From: Gallionella sp.
GTDB lineage: Bacteria > Pseudomonadota > Gammaproteobacteria > Burkholderiales > Gallionellaceae
Assembly: GCA_013044075.1 (NCBI GenBank)
Contig: JABEVG010000112.1
Span: forward strand, 1 to 33,566
Direction: 5' to 3'
DNA: 33,566 nt
Made by a program: the position numbers and the translations under genes. Under the pieces are notes generated by a model. It was not told the DNA's origin, made no database searches, and worked only from the letters and a program-made list of their open reading frames with translations. Positions 14,461 to 22,770 of this stretch are shown here, piece by piece (within the stretch, counting starts at the first letter, position 1; the number at the start of each line of letters is the position of its first letter).

Positions 14461-15777
14461 TCATTCGACAAAATGCTGAACATTAAATCGCCCCACCCAG
14501 CCATCATTAGAACGAACCACAACAACAAAAGGGTAGAGTCCACGATGGAGCTTTGGTGACACCGAAAGAATGACCGATGCCCGTCCAACCGATTCCAGAT
14601 TAACCTTAAATCCACTCAGAATAAAATCATTCTGCTTCAACCCTTCAATCGACATACTCAATTCGGTCGGTCGATAACGCTTACTGGAAACTTCAATGCG
14701 GTAATCACGAGCCGACTGATTATGCGCCGTTGCCAAATATCCCACTGCTACGTGATAAGGCTGGTAGGACCATACCCCCCACGCGAACATAACCACACCC
14801 AAAGCCGCGAACGGGACTGTCCACCTAAGTCTCGATAACAACGATATGGAGTTATCGCGTAATTTTCGCACCTTACTCGGTTTACGTTGTCCCAGCTCAA
14901 ACCGCAATAATCCGATGCCGCCCTTTTTGGCCTGCAAATTATTGCAAGCATCAATGCAATCACCACAGTTAATGCAGCTGTCGTAGATTTCTGTTCTGCG
15001 CGGGTCAAGCTCGATAAAACAAGTCGTCACGCAATAATTACATTTTGCGCATTCATTAGTTCGACTGGTATCGTAAACCACATGCAAAGTTTCTTTGGTC
15101 TTAAACGAGTGTTGCCAGACCTTATACACACAAGCGAAACGGCACCAGAAATGCCTAAGCACCGCAATATCCAAGAGGATCATCATCACCCATACCGAAT
15201 AGATCCAGTATAAAGATCCCGCCAATCTGGAGTCCGCCCTAAATGATATAAAAGACCACACCACATCCGGCGGATAAAAATAAAGCAATGGCACTAGCGC
15301 GGCTAACATCGCTGCACCTAAAAAAGCAAGTCCCAGCAGTGACCAATTCAACGCCTTGTTTTTCGCGGCCGACACTTTGGGTGCCTCACCATTCAGACTG
15401 ACCTCAGCGCGTTTCCCGAGTAATTTATGGGTCATGTGGTTCGCCCATTCGGCCAAAGTATTTTGGGGGCACGCCCATCCACAGAACACCGTTCCAGCGA
15501 CCGAGTATAGCCCAACCAGCCCGCAGGCTAGCATAATCCACAAGCCCGAGATCAAAAAGAAATCGGCGAACCATATTTGCCATCCCAGCACCACCAGTGC
15601 GCCATTTTCCGGGTCAATCCGGAACAACCCTGATACTGGAACAAGAACGATCAACACTAAAATTGCGATTTGGAGCGCGCGTCGTTTTAATCGAAAATTT
15701 GTCGCACCTATCCTCGGTTGCGCACGGATCACTTTGATGGGAATACTCGAAAGTGTTTTATTAATATCGTGAGACAT
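14461..15777 (-). CDS. ccoG: cbb3 oxidase assembly protein CcoG (FixG/RdxA family)
   Basis: A 438-residue polyferredoxin-type inner membrane protein that reduces or handles copper during cbb3 oxidase assembly. Visible are five hydrophobic helices, the FCGWACPQNTLAEW motif (about 100-112), a WCRFACVYKVWQ motif, and two ferredoxin clusters: CAKCNYCVTTCFIELDPRR and CINCGDCIDACNN. The C-terminal Ig-like IL-domain (YRIEVSSKRYRPTELSMSIEG...) completes the family architecture. Length is normal for CcoG. The stop is followed within 10 bases by the next gene. A canonical CcoG in this cluster is good evidence that the nearby CcoN/CcoO form a cbb3-type enzyme. Confidence 0.93.
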   Translation of the reverse strand: MSHDINKTLSSIPIKVIRAQPRIGATNFRLKRRALQIAILVLIVLVPVSGLFRIDPENGALVVLGWQIWFADFFLISGLWIMLACGLVGLYSVAGTVFCGWACPQNTLAEWANHMTHKLLGKRAEVSLNGEAPKVSAAKNKALNWSLLGLAFLGAAMLAALVPLLYFYPPDVVWSFISFRADSRLAGSLYWIYSVWVMMILLDIAVLRHFWCRFACVYKVWQHSFKTKETLHVVYDTSRTNECAKCNYCVTTCFIELDPRRTEIYDSCINCGDCIDACNNLQAKKGGIGLLRFELGQRKPSKVRKLRDNSISLLSRLRWTVPFAALGVVMFAWGVWSYQPYHVAVGYLATAHNQSARDYRIEVSSKRYRPTELSMSIEGLKQNDFILSGFKVNLESVGRASVILSVSPKLHRGLYPFVVVVRSNDGWVGRFNVQHFVE

Positions 15778-15812
15778 ATGTACCTTTTTAGTACTGCATT
15801 AGCGACGGCAGG

Positions 15813-18458
15813 CTACGAGGTTACATTCACTTCGCTGTCCAGAGGAGAGAGGGCTAACAGGCGCGAATGGTAACTCTCGGCCGCTTGCGTGTTGCCGGAA
15901 GCCTGCTCCAAATGCCAGAGGGCACGTAATGCACCAACATGATCAGGGTAAACTTTCAAAATTTTCTGCAATGCCTCGCGCTGGCTAAAACCGTGCTGAC
16001 TGGCCTGTGAAAGGGATTGCAGCATGTTATCAGCTAGTGCATTTGCAATCCAGCGATCTCGGGGGTTCGCTTGGTATGCCAGCCAGATAAGTCGGCCCGA
16101 CTTTTCACCATCTCCTTGTATCGATGCAACCCATGCTCGCACGGCAAGCTCCGTTGCCACGTACGCGCGTCCGAACTGGCTCTTGTCAGCCGCATCAACT
16201 CCCAATATGTCGGCAGCCGTATTCGTATCAGGATGTCGATGCAAAAGCCACATCATCATGTTTTCCAAATTTACGTTTCCATCGTAGCGGGCCCGTGGCA
16301 GACTGTATTCGATGTAGGGCATCCACTCATCTTGGATTGGCCCGTCACTCTCAGTGATGGGCCCCCAATACCGGCCGAGCCACGTCCACACACCTTCATT
16401 TCCGGTTGCCAAAGTCCGTGTTTGCATAGCCATCCGATGTAAGTTTTCTATCGTTCCTTGGGCACCGGGCGGGCTATTTTTTGGACCGACCAAAGCCAGA
16501 TGCATTCCGTCCATGAACATCTGTGCGTTGGGAAACACCATGCGAAAACTGCGCAGAACGACCTTGAGTGATTGAATATCAAACTGGTTGAGTGCCAACC
16601 ACTGCACGAATATCCCGTCCACATTCAAATGATTTCTCGCTCGTTGAAATTGTTGCACTGACAATAATGAACCCATCCCGGCTAAATCCGGATGAAACAA
16701 GTCGCCAATAATCACATCGTAATGTAGTGGCGTGCTGCTCAGAAAATGTCGGGCATCGTCTCGTACAATCTGCGCTTGATCCATCACATTATTATTGACT
16801 GGAGAAAACCACTGCGTGGCCGCAAAAATTGAGCCCTGTGATAATTCCACTGCAGTGCGCTGCAATTCAGGAAATGGCTGCGATCCCGCCACGGAGATTC
16901 CGGTTCCCAGCCCGAGAAATAGCACACTGTGTGGCTCCGAATGCAGCAATAGTGCGAGTCGTGCCTGATCTTTCTGTATCTCGACTGCACTGGGTTCGGT
17001 TGATGCATCCATACGCTGTAAATCGCTCAGCAGTATGCGTTGCCCATTCTGTTGTCGCACAACATGTGTCAGCGAAATTGCATCTTCATACAGATATAAG
17101 TCGCTACTATTCGCCTCGATTTTCGGCAACAGCTCATGCACCGGTGGCAAACCACGAACTGCCCAAGCAATCGGAAGCATCGCCAACAATATCAGCCAAG
17201 CCCAACGTGAGTGTGCCCATAACAACCCCAAGCCGACGATTATTAAGCCTGCCAGTGACAACATCGCAGGACTTCCCACCAATGGCATGAACAACAGACT
17301 AGCAAGCACCGCACCCACGCCACCACCCAGGCAATTTGCACCGTACAACCATACACCACTCGAGTCCGTGCTGCCAAAGCGATCAGCCAATAATGGCAAC
17401 CAAGCTCCCAAAGCGAGGGTAACCGGTAGCGTGACCATCACCAACACAATTGCCTGTGACCAAAGTGCGCCAAAGAACGATTGGAACTGACTGTTCTCCA
17501 CCCAAGTGGAAATGCTTGGCAGCAGCCACACGCTCAGCAACACCCCCCCTCCCGTCAACGACGCCAACACCATTGGAAGCCATTTATTGTGCTTGCGCGG
17601 CAGTAGCATACTACCCAACGCGATGCCCAGCAGGAACACTGCCAGTATCACGCCAAGCACGTATTCAGTCCGCAGCATTACCATGCCGTACATACGTATC
17701 CAGCCTATTTCCAGCATGATACTGCCCGCACCTATGCCCGCATATATCATCAAAGTACGCAACACCGGGCGTGACGGTCTATTATTTTCAACCGACCTAA
17801 TCGTGGCGTCACTGGGCTGTGTGAATTTTGACAGCACTAATGCTGCGACACCGACCACAAATCCCAACAGTGCAACTACTCTTACCGAATTTATCCAACC
17901 CAATACCGGCAAGCTCCACAGCGGAAGCAATGCTCCCACGACGCCACCCAGCGTATTAAATCCATAGAGCTTCCCCAATGATAGAGGTGTGCGATCAACG
18001 ACTTTTAGTACCAATGCGAACCCCACACCCATCGCCAATGCAGGTATGAACAGCAGGCATAGCACTTCCGCACCTTGTAATAGATACCATTGTGTTAAAG
18101 AAAACTGAGCTGCGACACCTTCCATCCAACCGCTGATTGCCCGTAACCAATTTGGCAGCATGATTGCGTACATCGCAATTGCAATTTCGAGTACTGCAAA
18201 CAGGGTTAGGGGTGCGTTACATCTGTTGATCCAGCGCGCCCCAGCAAGACTACCCAGCCCCAACCCGAACATGAATGCCGCAACAGTGAGTACTACGCCG
18301 AATATACTGACCCCAAATTGCATCGACAACATACGCGCCCACAAAACCTCGTAAGCAAGACTAGTCACCCCCGACAAGCAATATAGAAAAGCGACCAACC
18401 AGCACCACGATATACCGCTTGAATTCTTGTAATTTAAGCTAAATGTAGGGAGTGGCAT
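15813..18458 (-). CDS. spermidine-synthase-like protein fused to a multi-TM N-terminal domain
   Basis: An 881-residue protein. Residues 1-440 hold about 13 membrane helices of the MFS-like type found in 'fused MFS/spermidine synthase' proteins. Then comes a soluble SpeE-like domain with the SAM/dcSAM-binding loop VLFLGLGTGISVAG and the GDLFHP/YDVIIGD strand-loop (about 500-600). The C-terminus (about 700-881) is helical, with TPR-like spacing. Whether it makes a polyamine is unknown; many such fusions are not proven aminopropyltransferases. The gene is downstream of a 118-base gap with no evident promoter and upstream of ccoG (35-base gap), so it is probably in the same transcript as the oxidase assembly genes. 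Confidence 0.82.
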   Translation of the reverse strand: MPLPTFSLNYKNSSGISWCWLVAFLYCLSGVTSLAYEVLWARMLSMQFGVSIFGVVLTVAAFMFGLGLGSLAGARWINRCNAPLTLFAVLEIAIAMYAIMLPNWLRAISGWMEGVAAQFSLTQWYLLQGAEVLCLLFIPALAMGVGFALVLKVVDRTPLSLGKLYGFNTLGGVVGALLPLWSLPVLGWINSVRVVALLGFVVGVAALVLSKFTQPSDATIRSVENNRPSRPVLRTLMIYAGIGAGSIMLEIGWIRMYGMVMLRTEYVLGVILAVFLLGIALGSMLLPRKHNKWLPMVLASLTGGGVLLSVWLLPSISTWVENSQFQSFFGALWSQAIVLVMVTLPVTLALGAWLPLLADRFGSTDSSGVWLYGANCLGGGVGAVLASLLFMPLVGSPAMLSLAGLIIVGLGLLWAHSRWAWLILLAMLPIAWAVRGLPPVHELLPKIEANSSDLYLYEDAISLTHVVRQQNGQRILLSDLQRMDASTEPSAVEIQKDQARLALLLHSEPHSVLFLGLGTGISVAGSQPFPELQRTAVELSQGSIFAATQWFSPVNNNVMDQAQIVRDDARHFLSSTPLHYDVIIGDLFHPDLAGMGSLLSVQQFQRARNHLNVDGIFVQWLALNQFDIQSLKVVLRSFRMVFPNAQMFMDGMHLALVGPKNSPPGAQGTIENLHRMAMQTRTLATGNEGVWTWLGRYWGPITESDGPIQDEWMPYIEYSLPRARYDGNVNLENMMMWLLHRHPDTNTAADILGVDAADKSQFGRAYVATELAVRAWVASIQGDGEKSGRLIWLAYQANPRDRWIANALADNMLQSLSQASQHGFSQREALQKILKVYPDHVGALRALWHLEQASGNTQAAESYHSRLLALSPLDSEVNVTS

Positions 18459-18576
18459 GAATTAGACGGGCGATAGGACAGCTTGGGATAAAGTATGCCA
18501 CTCTCACTCGATGCGCATACCAGAAAGAAACACGAACCGAGTGTTAGGCAATCCCGGCAGGATGCTACCAAAACCT

Positions 18577-18969
18577 CTAGAACGGATAGAACCAGACAAC
18601 CCCAACAATCGCATGGACTATCGCCATAGTCACGCTTAGAGCGGCAAATACCATGTGTGCGACAAATACCTGTTTACCGTATAGCCCCATGGCAATCCCT
18701 AACCCCCCTGTAATCAAAACAAGGGTTATCAGCACCACCCCCAACAGGAACATGATGCGTTGCTTATCTTTATCGGTTATGGATTTGGCATGCTCAGCTT
18801 CTCTGTGTTGCCGATTGAAAGCTTGCAATATCTGCGCACTATCTCCTTGCTGAATCGTGTCTTCTGCATAGGCTGGTAACACACTCAGCATTCCCATCAG
18901 CCCAGCCAATACAATCGCGGCAAAATGAAGAATCGACATCTTGAAAAGCTTTTTCGTGACTTGCGGCAT
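18577..18969 (-). CDS. small membrane protein with an intramembrane His pair
   Basis: A 130-residue product from ATG at 18969, 8 bases after the stop of the upstream gene. It has a signal-type N-terminus (MPQVTKKLFKMSILHFAAIV... cleavage likely after LPAYA), then a polar stretch with EHAKSITDKDKQ and two helices. The last helix, FVAHMVFAALSVTMAIVHAI, has two histidines 14 residues apart. This is the spacing at which helix B of cytochrome b ligates two haems, although the pairing histidines of a second helix are missing here, so haem binding would need a partner or a dimer. The family is not recognised. The operon position is between two small membrane genes and the spermidine-synthase-like gene. 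Confidence 0.6.
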   Translation of the reverse strand: MPQVTKKLFKMSILHFAAIVLAGLMGMLSVLPAYAEDTIQQGDSAQILQAFNRQHREAEHAKSITDKDKQRIMFLLGVVLITLVLITGGLGIAMGLYGKQVFVAHMVFAALSVTMAIVHAIVGVVWFYPF

Positions 18970-18976
18970 TTTTTCT

Positions 18977-19231
18977 CTACTTCGCAGAAGGATGGTGACT
19001 GGCATCGTCAGATTCCTGAGCAGATTTACGCATAGCATTCCGCCAAGCCAACACAGCCATCAGGACAAAGGGGGCAAATATTCCAACCAATAAGAATATG
19101 AAGATATACCAAGGTGTCGCAATGGTGACGTGTGCGAAACGGTAGCTATCTACGGAGGCTTGCGCTTGCGAAAGTGTCCCAAGCGAACCAACAAGTGACA
19201 AAATCCATCTTGCATGCGTGTATTTCATCAT
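18977..19231 (-). CDS. 84-residue exported membrane protein
   Basis: An unrecognised small protein. An N-terminal signal peptide (about 1-26, cleavage after SQAQA) is followed by a short periplasmic stretch (SVDSYRFAHVTIATPW), a membrane helix (about 43-63, FIFLLVGIFAPFVLMAVLAW) and a charged His/Ser-rich cytoplasmic tail. ATG at 19231 or 19228 follows GAGA; a TTG at 19240 is possible. Tightly placed between the SUMF1 gene (18 bases) and the next gene (8 bases), it clearly belongs to the operon. Confidence 0.6.
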   Translation of the reverse strand: MMKYTHARWILSLVGSLGTLSQAQASVDSYRFAHVTIATPWYIFIFLLVGIFAPFVLMAVLAWRNAMRKSAQESDDASHHPSAK

Positions 19232-19249
19232 TATTCTCAATAAATTCGT

Positions 19250-20311
19250 TTATTTTTCCAGACTGGACGCGCAACGAAATCCATAGAAATCGGAGGCTGA
19301 ATTTGGCCAAGAATAATCTCTGTGATAAGTCGCCGTTGAGAAGGGATCGCCTTTCCACGACCCGCCCCGCAGCACTTTGTACTGCTTATTCACCGGAACT
19401 AGATCGACCACCTTAAGAGCTCGATCATTCGCATCAGTTATTTGCGGCACTTTCCCCTGAAACACATCTGCAGGGGCATCGCTACCTTTATAGGGAAGAA
19501 AGTCGTCTGCCACCCATTCATCCACGTTACCCGCCATGTCAAAGACCCCATACGGGCTAGCTCCATTGGTATAAGTAGTAACATCACTTGCCGAACCAAC
19601 GTTATAGTAAGTATTCAAGCGTGCCGGATCCATGCTATTGCCCCACGGCCAACGTCTACCATCTGTACCCCGTGCGGCCTTTTCCCATTCAGCCTCACTA
19701 GGAAGACGTTTCCCCGCCCATTTTGCATAGGCTGCGGCATCGTACCAATTCACCAGCGTAACCGGATGAAGCAATGTCCCTTGCTGTACTTTGCCGTTCT
19801 TCCAGTCCGATGGAGCGCGATGCCCTGTTGCAGCGATGAACCGGGCATATTGCGCATTCGTCACTAGATATTTATCAATTCGGTATGCGTCCAAATTTCT
19901 GGTATGTTGTGGACGTGATGCTGCGTCAGCATTTTTCAAATCCGTACCCATCAGAAATTTTCCTGCCGGAATCAATACTGTGCTATCTAACTCTTGCCAT
20001 TGCTCCTTTGTCAGCAATGACTCTGCTTCAGCAAGCGTATATCCAGCAGCCGAACTTTTCCGATTTTCGTTTCGCTCGTGTATCGCAATATCTTCTCCAG
20101 CTGCACGAATTCTGGTGGATTCTTCTTTCAGATTGTACGTCGCCAATGCGCGCATCTCTCCCATGCGAATGGAACCCAATTTAACAACATGCATACTCCC
20201 GCCTATCATCACCAAGGCGATACACGTGATAACAGTTGCGCCCAAGAATCGCTTCCTACGAAGACGTTCCGCTGGAGTTTGTGCAATGCGCTTGGACACA
20301 TCTGACATCAT
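19250..20311 (-). CDS. membrane-anchored SUMF1/FGE-domain protein
   Basis: A 353-residue protein with an N-terminal cytoplasmic arm and one membrane helix (about 24-44), then a linker and a C-terminal formylglycine-generating-enzyme-like (SUMF1, C-type-lectin fold) domain from about 110. Hallmarks are IPAGKFLMGTD, LVTNAQYARF, NWYDAAAYAKWAGKRLPSEA, EWEKAARGTDGRRWPWG, DMAGNVDEWVADDF and the closing VLRGGSWKGDP ... FYGFRCA. Canonical aerobic FGE binds copper with two cysteines in the closing GGS region; here that stretch (SWKGDPFSTATYHRDYS) has none, so sulfatase-activating activity is unlikely. The orientation puts the domain outside the cytoplasm. ATGA overlap with the upstream gene shows operon membership. 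The role may be assembly or scaffolding. Confidence 0.8.
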   Translation of the reverse strand: MMSDVSKRIAQTPAERLRRKRFLGATVITCIALVMIGGSMHVVKLGSIRMGEMRALATYNLKEESTRIRAAGEDIAIHERNENRKSSAAGYTLAEAESLLTKEQWQELDSTVLIPAGKFLMGTDLKNADAASRPQHTRNLDAYRIDKYLVTNAQYARFIAATGHRAPSDWKNGKVQQGTLLHPVTLVNWYDAAAYAKWAGKRLPSEAEWEKAARGTDGRRWPWGNSMDPARLNTYYNVGSASDVTTYTNGASPYGVFDMAGNVDEWVADDFLPYKGSDAPADVFQGKVPQITDANDRALKVVDLVPVNKQYKVLRGGSWKGDPFSTATYHRDYSWPNSASDFYGFRCASSLEK

Positions 20312-20757
20312 GCTTTCCCTGTTTTGGCTGCTGATTTCCGGTCTTCAATATCAACATCACCTGACCGACCATATACACTCTTAATCATGACCTCGCCGAG
20401 TATTCCGCCAATCGCTGATGCTTCCATTGCCAAAATGACGTAGAACCCCCACCAACCCAATGGATTCAAATTGCTGCCATGCGGCGTACCTGTATAGTAA
20501 AAAATCTCGGCATAGCTCAAAGTGCGCACAATCAACGGCGGAAAATAAGCCAGCCATCTCGCACCTTTACCAAATATCCATGCCACCACCAGACCGACCA
20601 CAAATGGGACAAAAAAGACATCTAACACCCAAGCGAAGCTAAACGTCGCCAATCCAGAAAAAAGTTCTAACCTGACTCCCAGCAGCCTGTCACCTAGATG
20701 GTTTAATGCCATGCCAATCAGCAACGCGACCAACCCGGACATATTTCGCTGACTCAT
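20308..20757 (-). CDS. four-TM membrane protein of unknown function
   Basis: A 149-residue protein with about four hydrophobic helices (about 7-26, 45-64, 72-88, 103-125) and a polar C-terminus rich in Asp and Lys. It carries a YFPPLIVRTLSYAEIFYYTG loop and GSNLNPLGWWGFY. No family recognised. ATG overlaps the stop of the upstream cytochrome gene (ATGA), and its own stop overlaps the start of the SUMF1 gene in the same way. This tight coupling suggests stoichiometric production with the anchored cytochrome c and the SUMF1 protein. Confidence 0.75.
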   Translation of the reverse strand: MSQRNMSGLVALLIGMALNHLGDRLLGVRLELFSGLATFSFAWVLDVFFVPFVVGLVVAWIFGKGARWLAYFPPLIVRTLSYAEIFYYTGTPHGSNLNPLGWWGFYVILAMEASAIGGILGEVMIKSVYGRSGDVDIEDRKSAAKTGKA

Positions 20758-21236
20758 TTTTTGTACTCCATGCCCGTTAACTTTTCGTATTCAGCCTTTT
20801 TTGTGTCAGCCAAATACCAATCTTTCACTTTTAGGCCTGCCATGTATTGCACCAACACCGCTCTATCAGCGTCAGACATTCTCGCATAGGAAGGCATCTG
20901 ATATTGTTTCTTCAAGCGGGATGGAAGAATGGCTTGAGGATTAGGGGAGGACAAATAATCGCGCAACCACTGTTCCGATCGCAACGAGCCGATGCCGTCC
21001 AACATAGGCGCGGGTACAGATTGTGACATATCTTGCAGCGTCCATAAGCTATGGCAGCTTTTACATCCATTTTCTCGGTAAACGTCCATCGCCCGCCTGG
21101 CCACATCAGCAGTTGCTTCGCTATAGAACGGAATGTCTCTGTCATGCTTTTCTACAACACGTGTAGAGGTCCACACCACACTCGCCAGGAGTACGATGCC
21201 AATCAACATCAGAACAGCTTTTTCTCCACGTTTCAT
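20754..21236 (-). CDS. membrane-anchored mono-haem cytochrome c
   Basis: A 160-residue protein from ATG at 21236, 4 bases after the CcoS-like stop. An N-terminal anchor helix (about 7-24) precedes a periplasmic haem domain with C58-K-S-C61-H62 (NGCKSCHSLWTLQD) and a Met ligand in QYQMPSYARM. The GIGSLRSEQWLRDYLSSPNP and DADRAVLVQYMAGL helices are those of class I c-type cytochromes. It is paralogous to the cytochrome at 8835-9419. Since no CcoP is encoded here, this anchored cytochrome could supply the extra haem in its place (inference). Confidence 0.87.
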   Translation of the reverse strand: MKRGEKAVLMLIGIVLLASVVWTSTRVVEKHDRDIPFYSEATADVARRAMDVYRENGCKSCHSLWTLQDMSQSVPAPMLDGIGSLRSEQWLRDYLSSPNPQAILPSRLKKQYQMPSYARMSDADRAVLVQYMAGLKVKDWYLADTKKAEYEKLTGMEYKK

Positions 21237-21240
21237 GCGG

Positions 21241-21510
21241 TTATTTTTGCTTTTCTGCTTTATCAGCCAGAAATCGATTACGACTTTCAATTTGCGAATT
21301 GATAACTTCACGACTTTTTGCATACTCGGCAGGCGTCATTTTTTCGCGATCTTTTTCATCAAAGATCACGTATTTAATATCTTCATCAAACTGTTCGTTC
21401 TTCGCACCCCAGCGTATCCAGTAAAGTACTGCAACTATGATCATCGCCCCGATAATCAACCACAGGTAGATCGTCCAGCCATCTGGAAGTGTTTCAAAGA
21501 AATTAGCCAT
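21241..21510 (-). CDS. CcoS-like cbb3 maturation protein
   Basis: An 89-residue protein with ATG at 21510 after AGGAAAA. One membrane helix (about 13-30) is followed by YWIRWGAKNEQFDEDIKY and VIFDEKDREKM. This matches the CcoS pattern of a helix, then W-x-(n)-GQFDDL and a short acidic segment. CcoS is needed for haem and copper incorporation in cbb3 oxidases. The present protein has about 35 more C-terminal charged residues (PAEYAKSREVINSQIESRNR) than typical CcoS. The open frame to 21609 is not used as it overlaps the upstream gene and lacks a ribosome site. It could alternatively be a CcoQ-like subunit. Confidence 0.55.
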   Translation of the reverse strand: MANFFETLPDGWTIYLWLIIGAMIIVAVLYWIRWGAKNEQFDEDIKYVIFDEKDREKMTPAEYAKSREVINSQIESRNRFLADKAEKQK

Positions 21511-21532
21511 ATTTTTTCCTACCCGTAAATTA

Positions 21533-21745
21533 TCAGAAAAGGTAACCGCCCAGCATCTGCAACGCACCAAAAACAACTGCAACCACCACACCAAGAATAA
21601 TTGCCGCAAACATCAAACGCTCACCCATTCGGATTTTTTTTGAGCGATTCGAACTGAACAATAGCGCAATGACAATTCCGGAAAAAACCACAATCCCTAT
21701 CAACAAAAACACGAAAACACCCTCACTGAACTGTTGACTACGCAT
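21533..21745 (-). CDS. 70-residue two-TM membrane protein, first gene of its operon
   Basis: A small protein, MRSQQFSEGVFVFLLIGIVV then a second hydrophobic segment AAIILGVVVAVVFGALQML, with a basic loop SSNRSKKIRMGERLM between them. GAAGGG immediately precedes the ATG. It is the first gene after the terminator at 21861-21897 and so opens the group that runs to the FixH-like gene. Family not recognised. Confidence 0.65.
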   Translation of the reverse strand: MRSQQFSEGVFVFLLIGIVVFSGIVIALLFSSNRSKKIRMGERLMFAAIILGVVVAVVFGALQMLGGYLF

Positions 21746-21754
21746 CCCTTCGAT

Positions 21755-21773
21755 GCTTAGGTCCAGCTTAGGT
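21755..21773. repeat. 8-bp direct repeat before the 70-residue gene
   Basis: GCTTAGGT occurs at 21755-21762 and again at 21766-21773, 11 bases apart (about one helical turn). It lies 10 bases before the ATG of the gene read on the minus strand, so it could affect the leader or be chance. Confidence 0.4.
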
Positions 21774-21860
21774 GAAATGTCTGGGGTTGACTGAGAAACG
21801 ACAGGGCGGACAGATTGGGGGGTGGAAATTTGAATCGCTGACTCCAGTTCTTTGAAAGCT

Positions 21861-21897
21861 TAAATAAAAATGCCGCGCCTGTTAGCAGGTGTGGCAT
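21861..21897 (-). terminator. terminator of the ccoN-ccoO operon
   Basis: On the minus strand a 12-base stem (plus-strand arms 21870-21881 and 21886-21897, two G.U pairs, 4-base loop) is followed by a TTTTATTTA tract. It lies after the 35-residue peptide gene and separates the ccoN-ccoO group from the group starting at 21745. Confidence 0.7.
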
Positions 21898-21960
21898 TCA
21901 TGAGCTGCTTGTTCAGCAACAGGGCAACGTGACCGCGCCCCTATGCCATACTACAACCCG

Positions 21961-22068
21961 TTAGTCTTTTTCGTTGCGATCAACAAACAGCGCATACATT
22001 ATAGGTGCCAAAAATGCAATTGCAATAACCAACGACAACGCAACCGGACCATTATCTAATTCAATCAT
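21961..22068 (-). CDS. 35-residue single-TM peptide, CcoQ-like position
   Basis: A short gene whose product begins MIELDNGPVALSLVIAIAFL and ends YALFVDRNEKD: one membrane helix (about 8-27) and a charged tail. GGGAGA stands 8 bases before the ATG, and a terminator follows 64 bases after the stop. It is the last gene of the ccoN operon, after the CcoP-anchor-like gene. Its size and place fit a small cbb3 subunit of the CcoQ/CcoM type; sequence similarity cannot be judged reliably at this length. Confidence 0.7.
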   Translation of the reverse strand: MIELDNGPVALSLVIAIAFLAPIMYALFVDRNEKD

Positions 22069-22138
22069 TCTAATTCTCCCTTAGGTATCAGCATTTGCAA
22101 GCCGGCGTATCAACAATCACCGGCTCGCACCGTGCAAA

Positions 22139-22756
22139 TCAATGTTTATGTCTAGGCTGCCAAGTGGAAGGTGGCAATCTCTTGATCAGGATAGTTACAC
22201 CCAAGAAGAAATAGCTCAGATAGAAAATATCAATCAGATACCCTTTGTCCCACCATGGCTGCTTTCTCTCTGGCGTGCCATCGGCCTTCTTATTACCCTC
22301 GAAGTTAGCCATCACCACACGATCACCCACCACGGTGTATTCCCCCAAATCAACACCTTTGGACATCAAAGCCTCAATCTGGGGTTTGATGATACGCAAA
22401 TCATCCATGCTCAGCGGGTGACGCTCTAACCCGGCATCATTTTCCCCACCCAAATTCATCTGAACGATTTTTTGCATCGCGACTTTATCGTCTTGAATCG
22501 CCATTACTTCGGGGGTACTCATTGCCTTTACATAACCCTCGTAAAGTGCCGCCGTTGGGCGTTGCCCCCACAGCGGGAAAGTCACCGAAAAAGCCGTAAC
22601 CACCGTCAAAACGACTAACAACACCACAGGCATAGGCAGACGATTATTGTCTTCCGTTATGCCACCCAGATCTTCCTTTTCCCACAACGCTTTATCTGCC
22701 TCATTCGTTGCAGTATCGCAAAGACTGCGCAACGGCTTATCAAAATTCCAAGACAT
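22139..22756 (-). CDS. CcoP/FixP_N-like membrane subunit lacking haem domains
   Basis: A 205-residue protein in the position where ccoP follows ccoO. Residues 28-41 (EDLGGITEDNNRLP) and the following helix (about 42-60) match the FixP_N pattern (D-G-I-x-E-x-N-x-LP before the helix), and FPLWGQRP comes next. In place of the two cytochrome-c domains of CcoP is a region of about 105 residues with no CxxCH, then a second helix near 172-190. The same FPxWGxRP motif and two-helix layout recur in the protein at 14021. It is 14 bases downstream of ccoO. It may anchor the complex while the anchored cytochromes supply haem c (inference). Confidence 0.65.
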   Translation of the reverse strand: MSWNFDKPLRSLCDTATNEADKALWEKEDLGGITEDNNRLPMPVVLLVVLTVVTAFSVTFPLWGQRPTAALYEGYVKAMSTPEVMAIQDDKVAMQKIVQMNLGGENDAGLERHPLSMDDLRIIKPQIEALMSKGVDLGEYTVVGDRVVMANFEGNKKADGTPERKQPWWDKGYLIDIFYLSYFFLGVTILIKRLPPSTWQPRHKH

Positions 22757-22770
22757 TTTCCATCCCCCTG

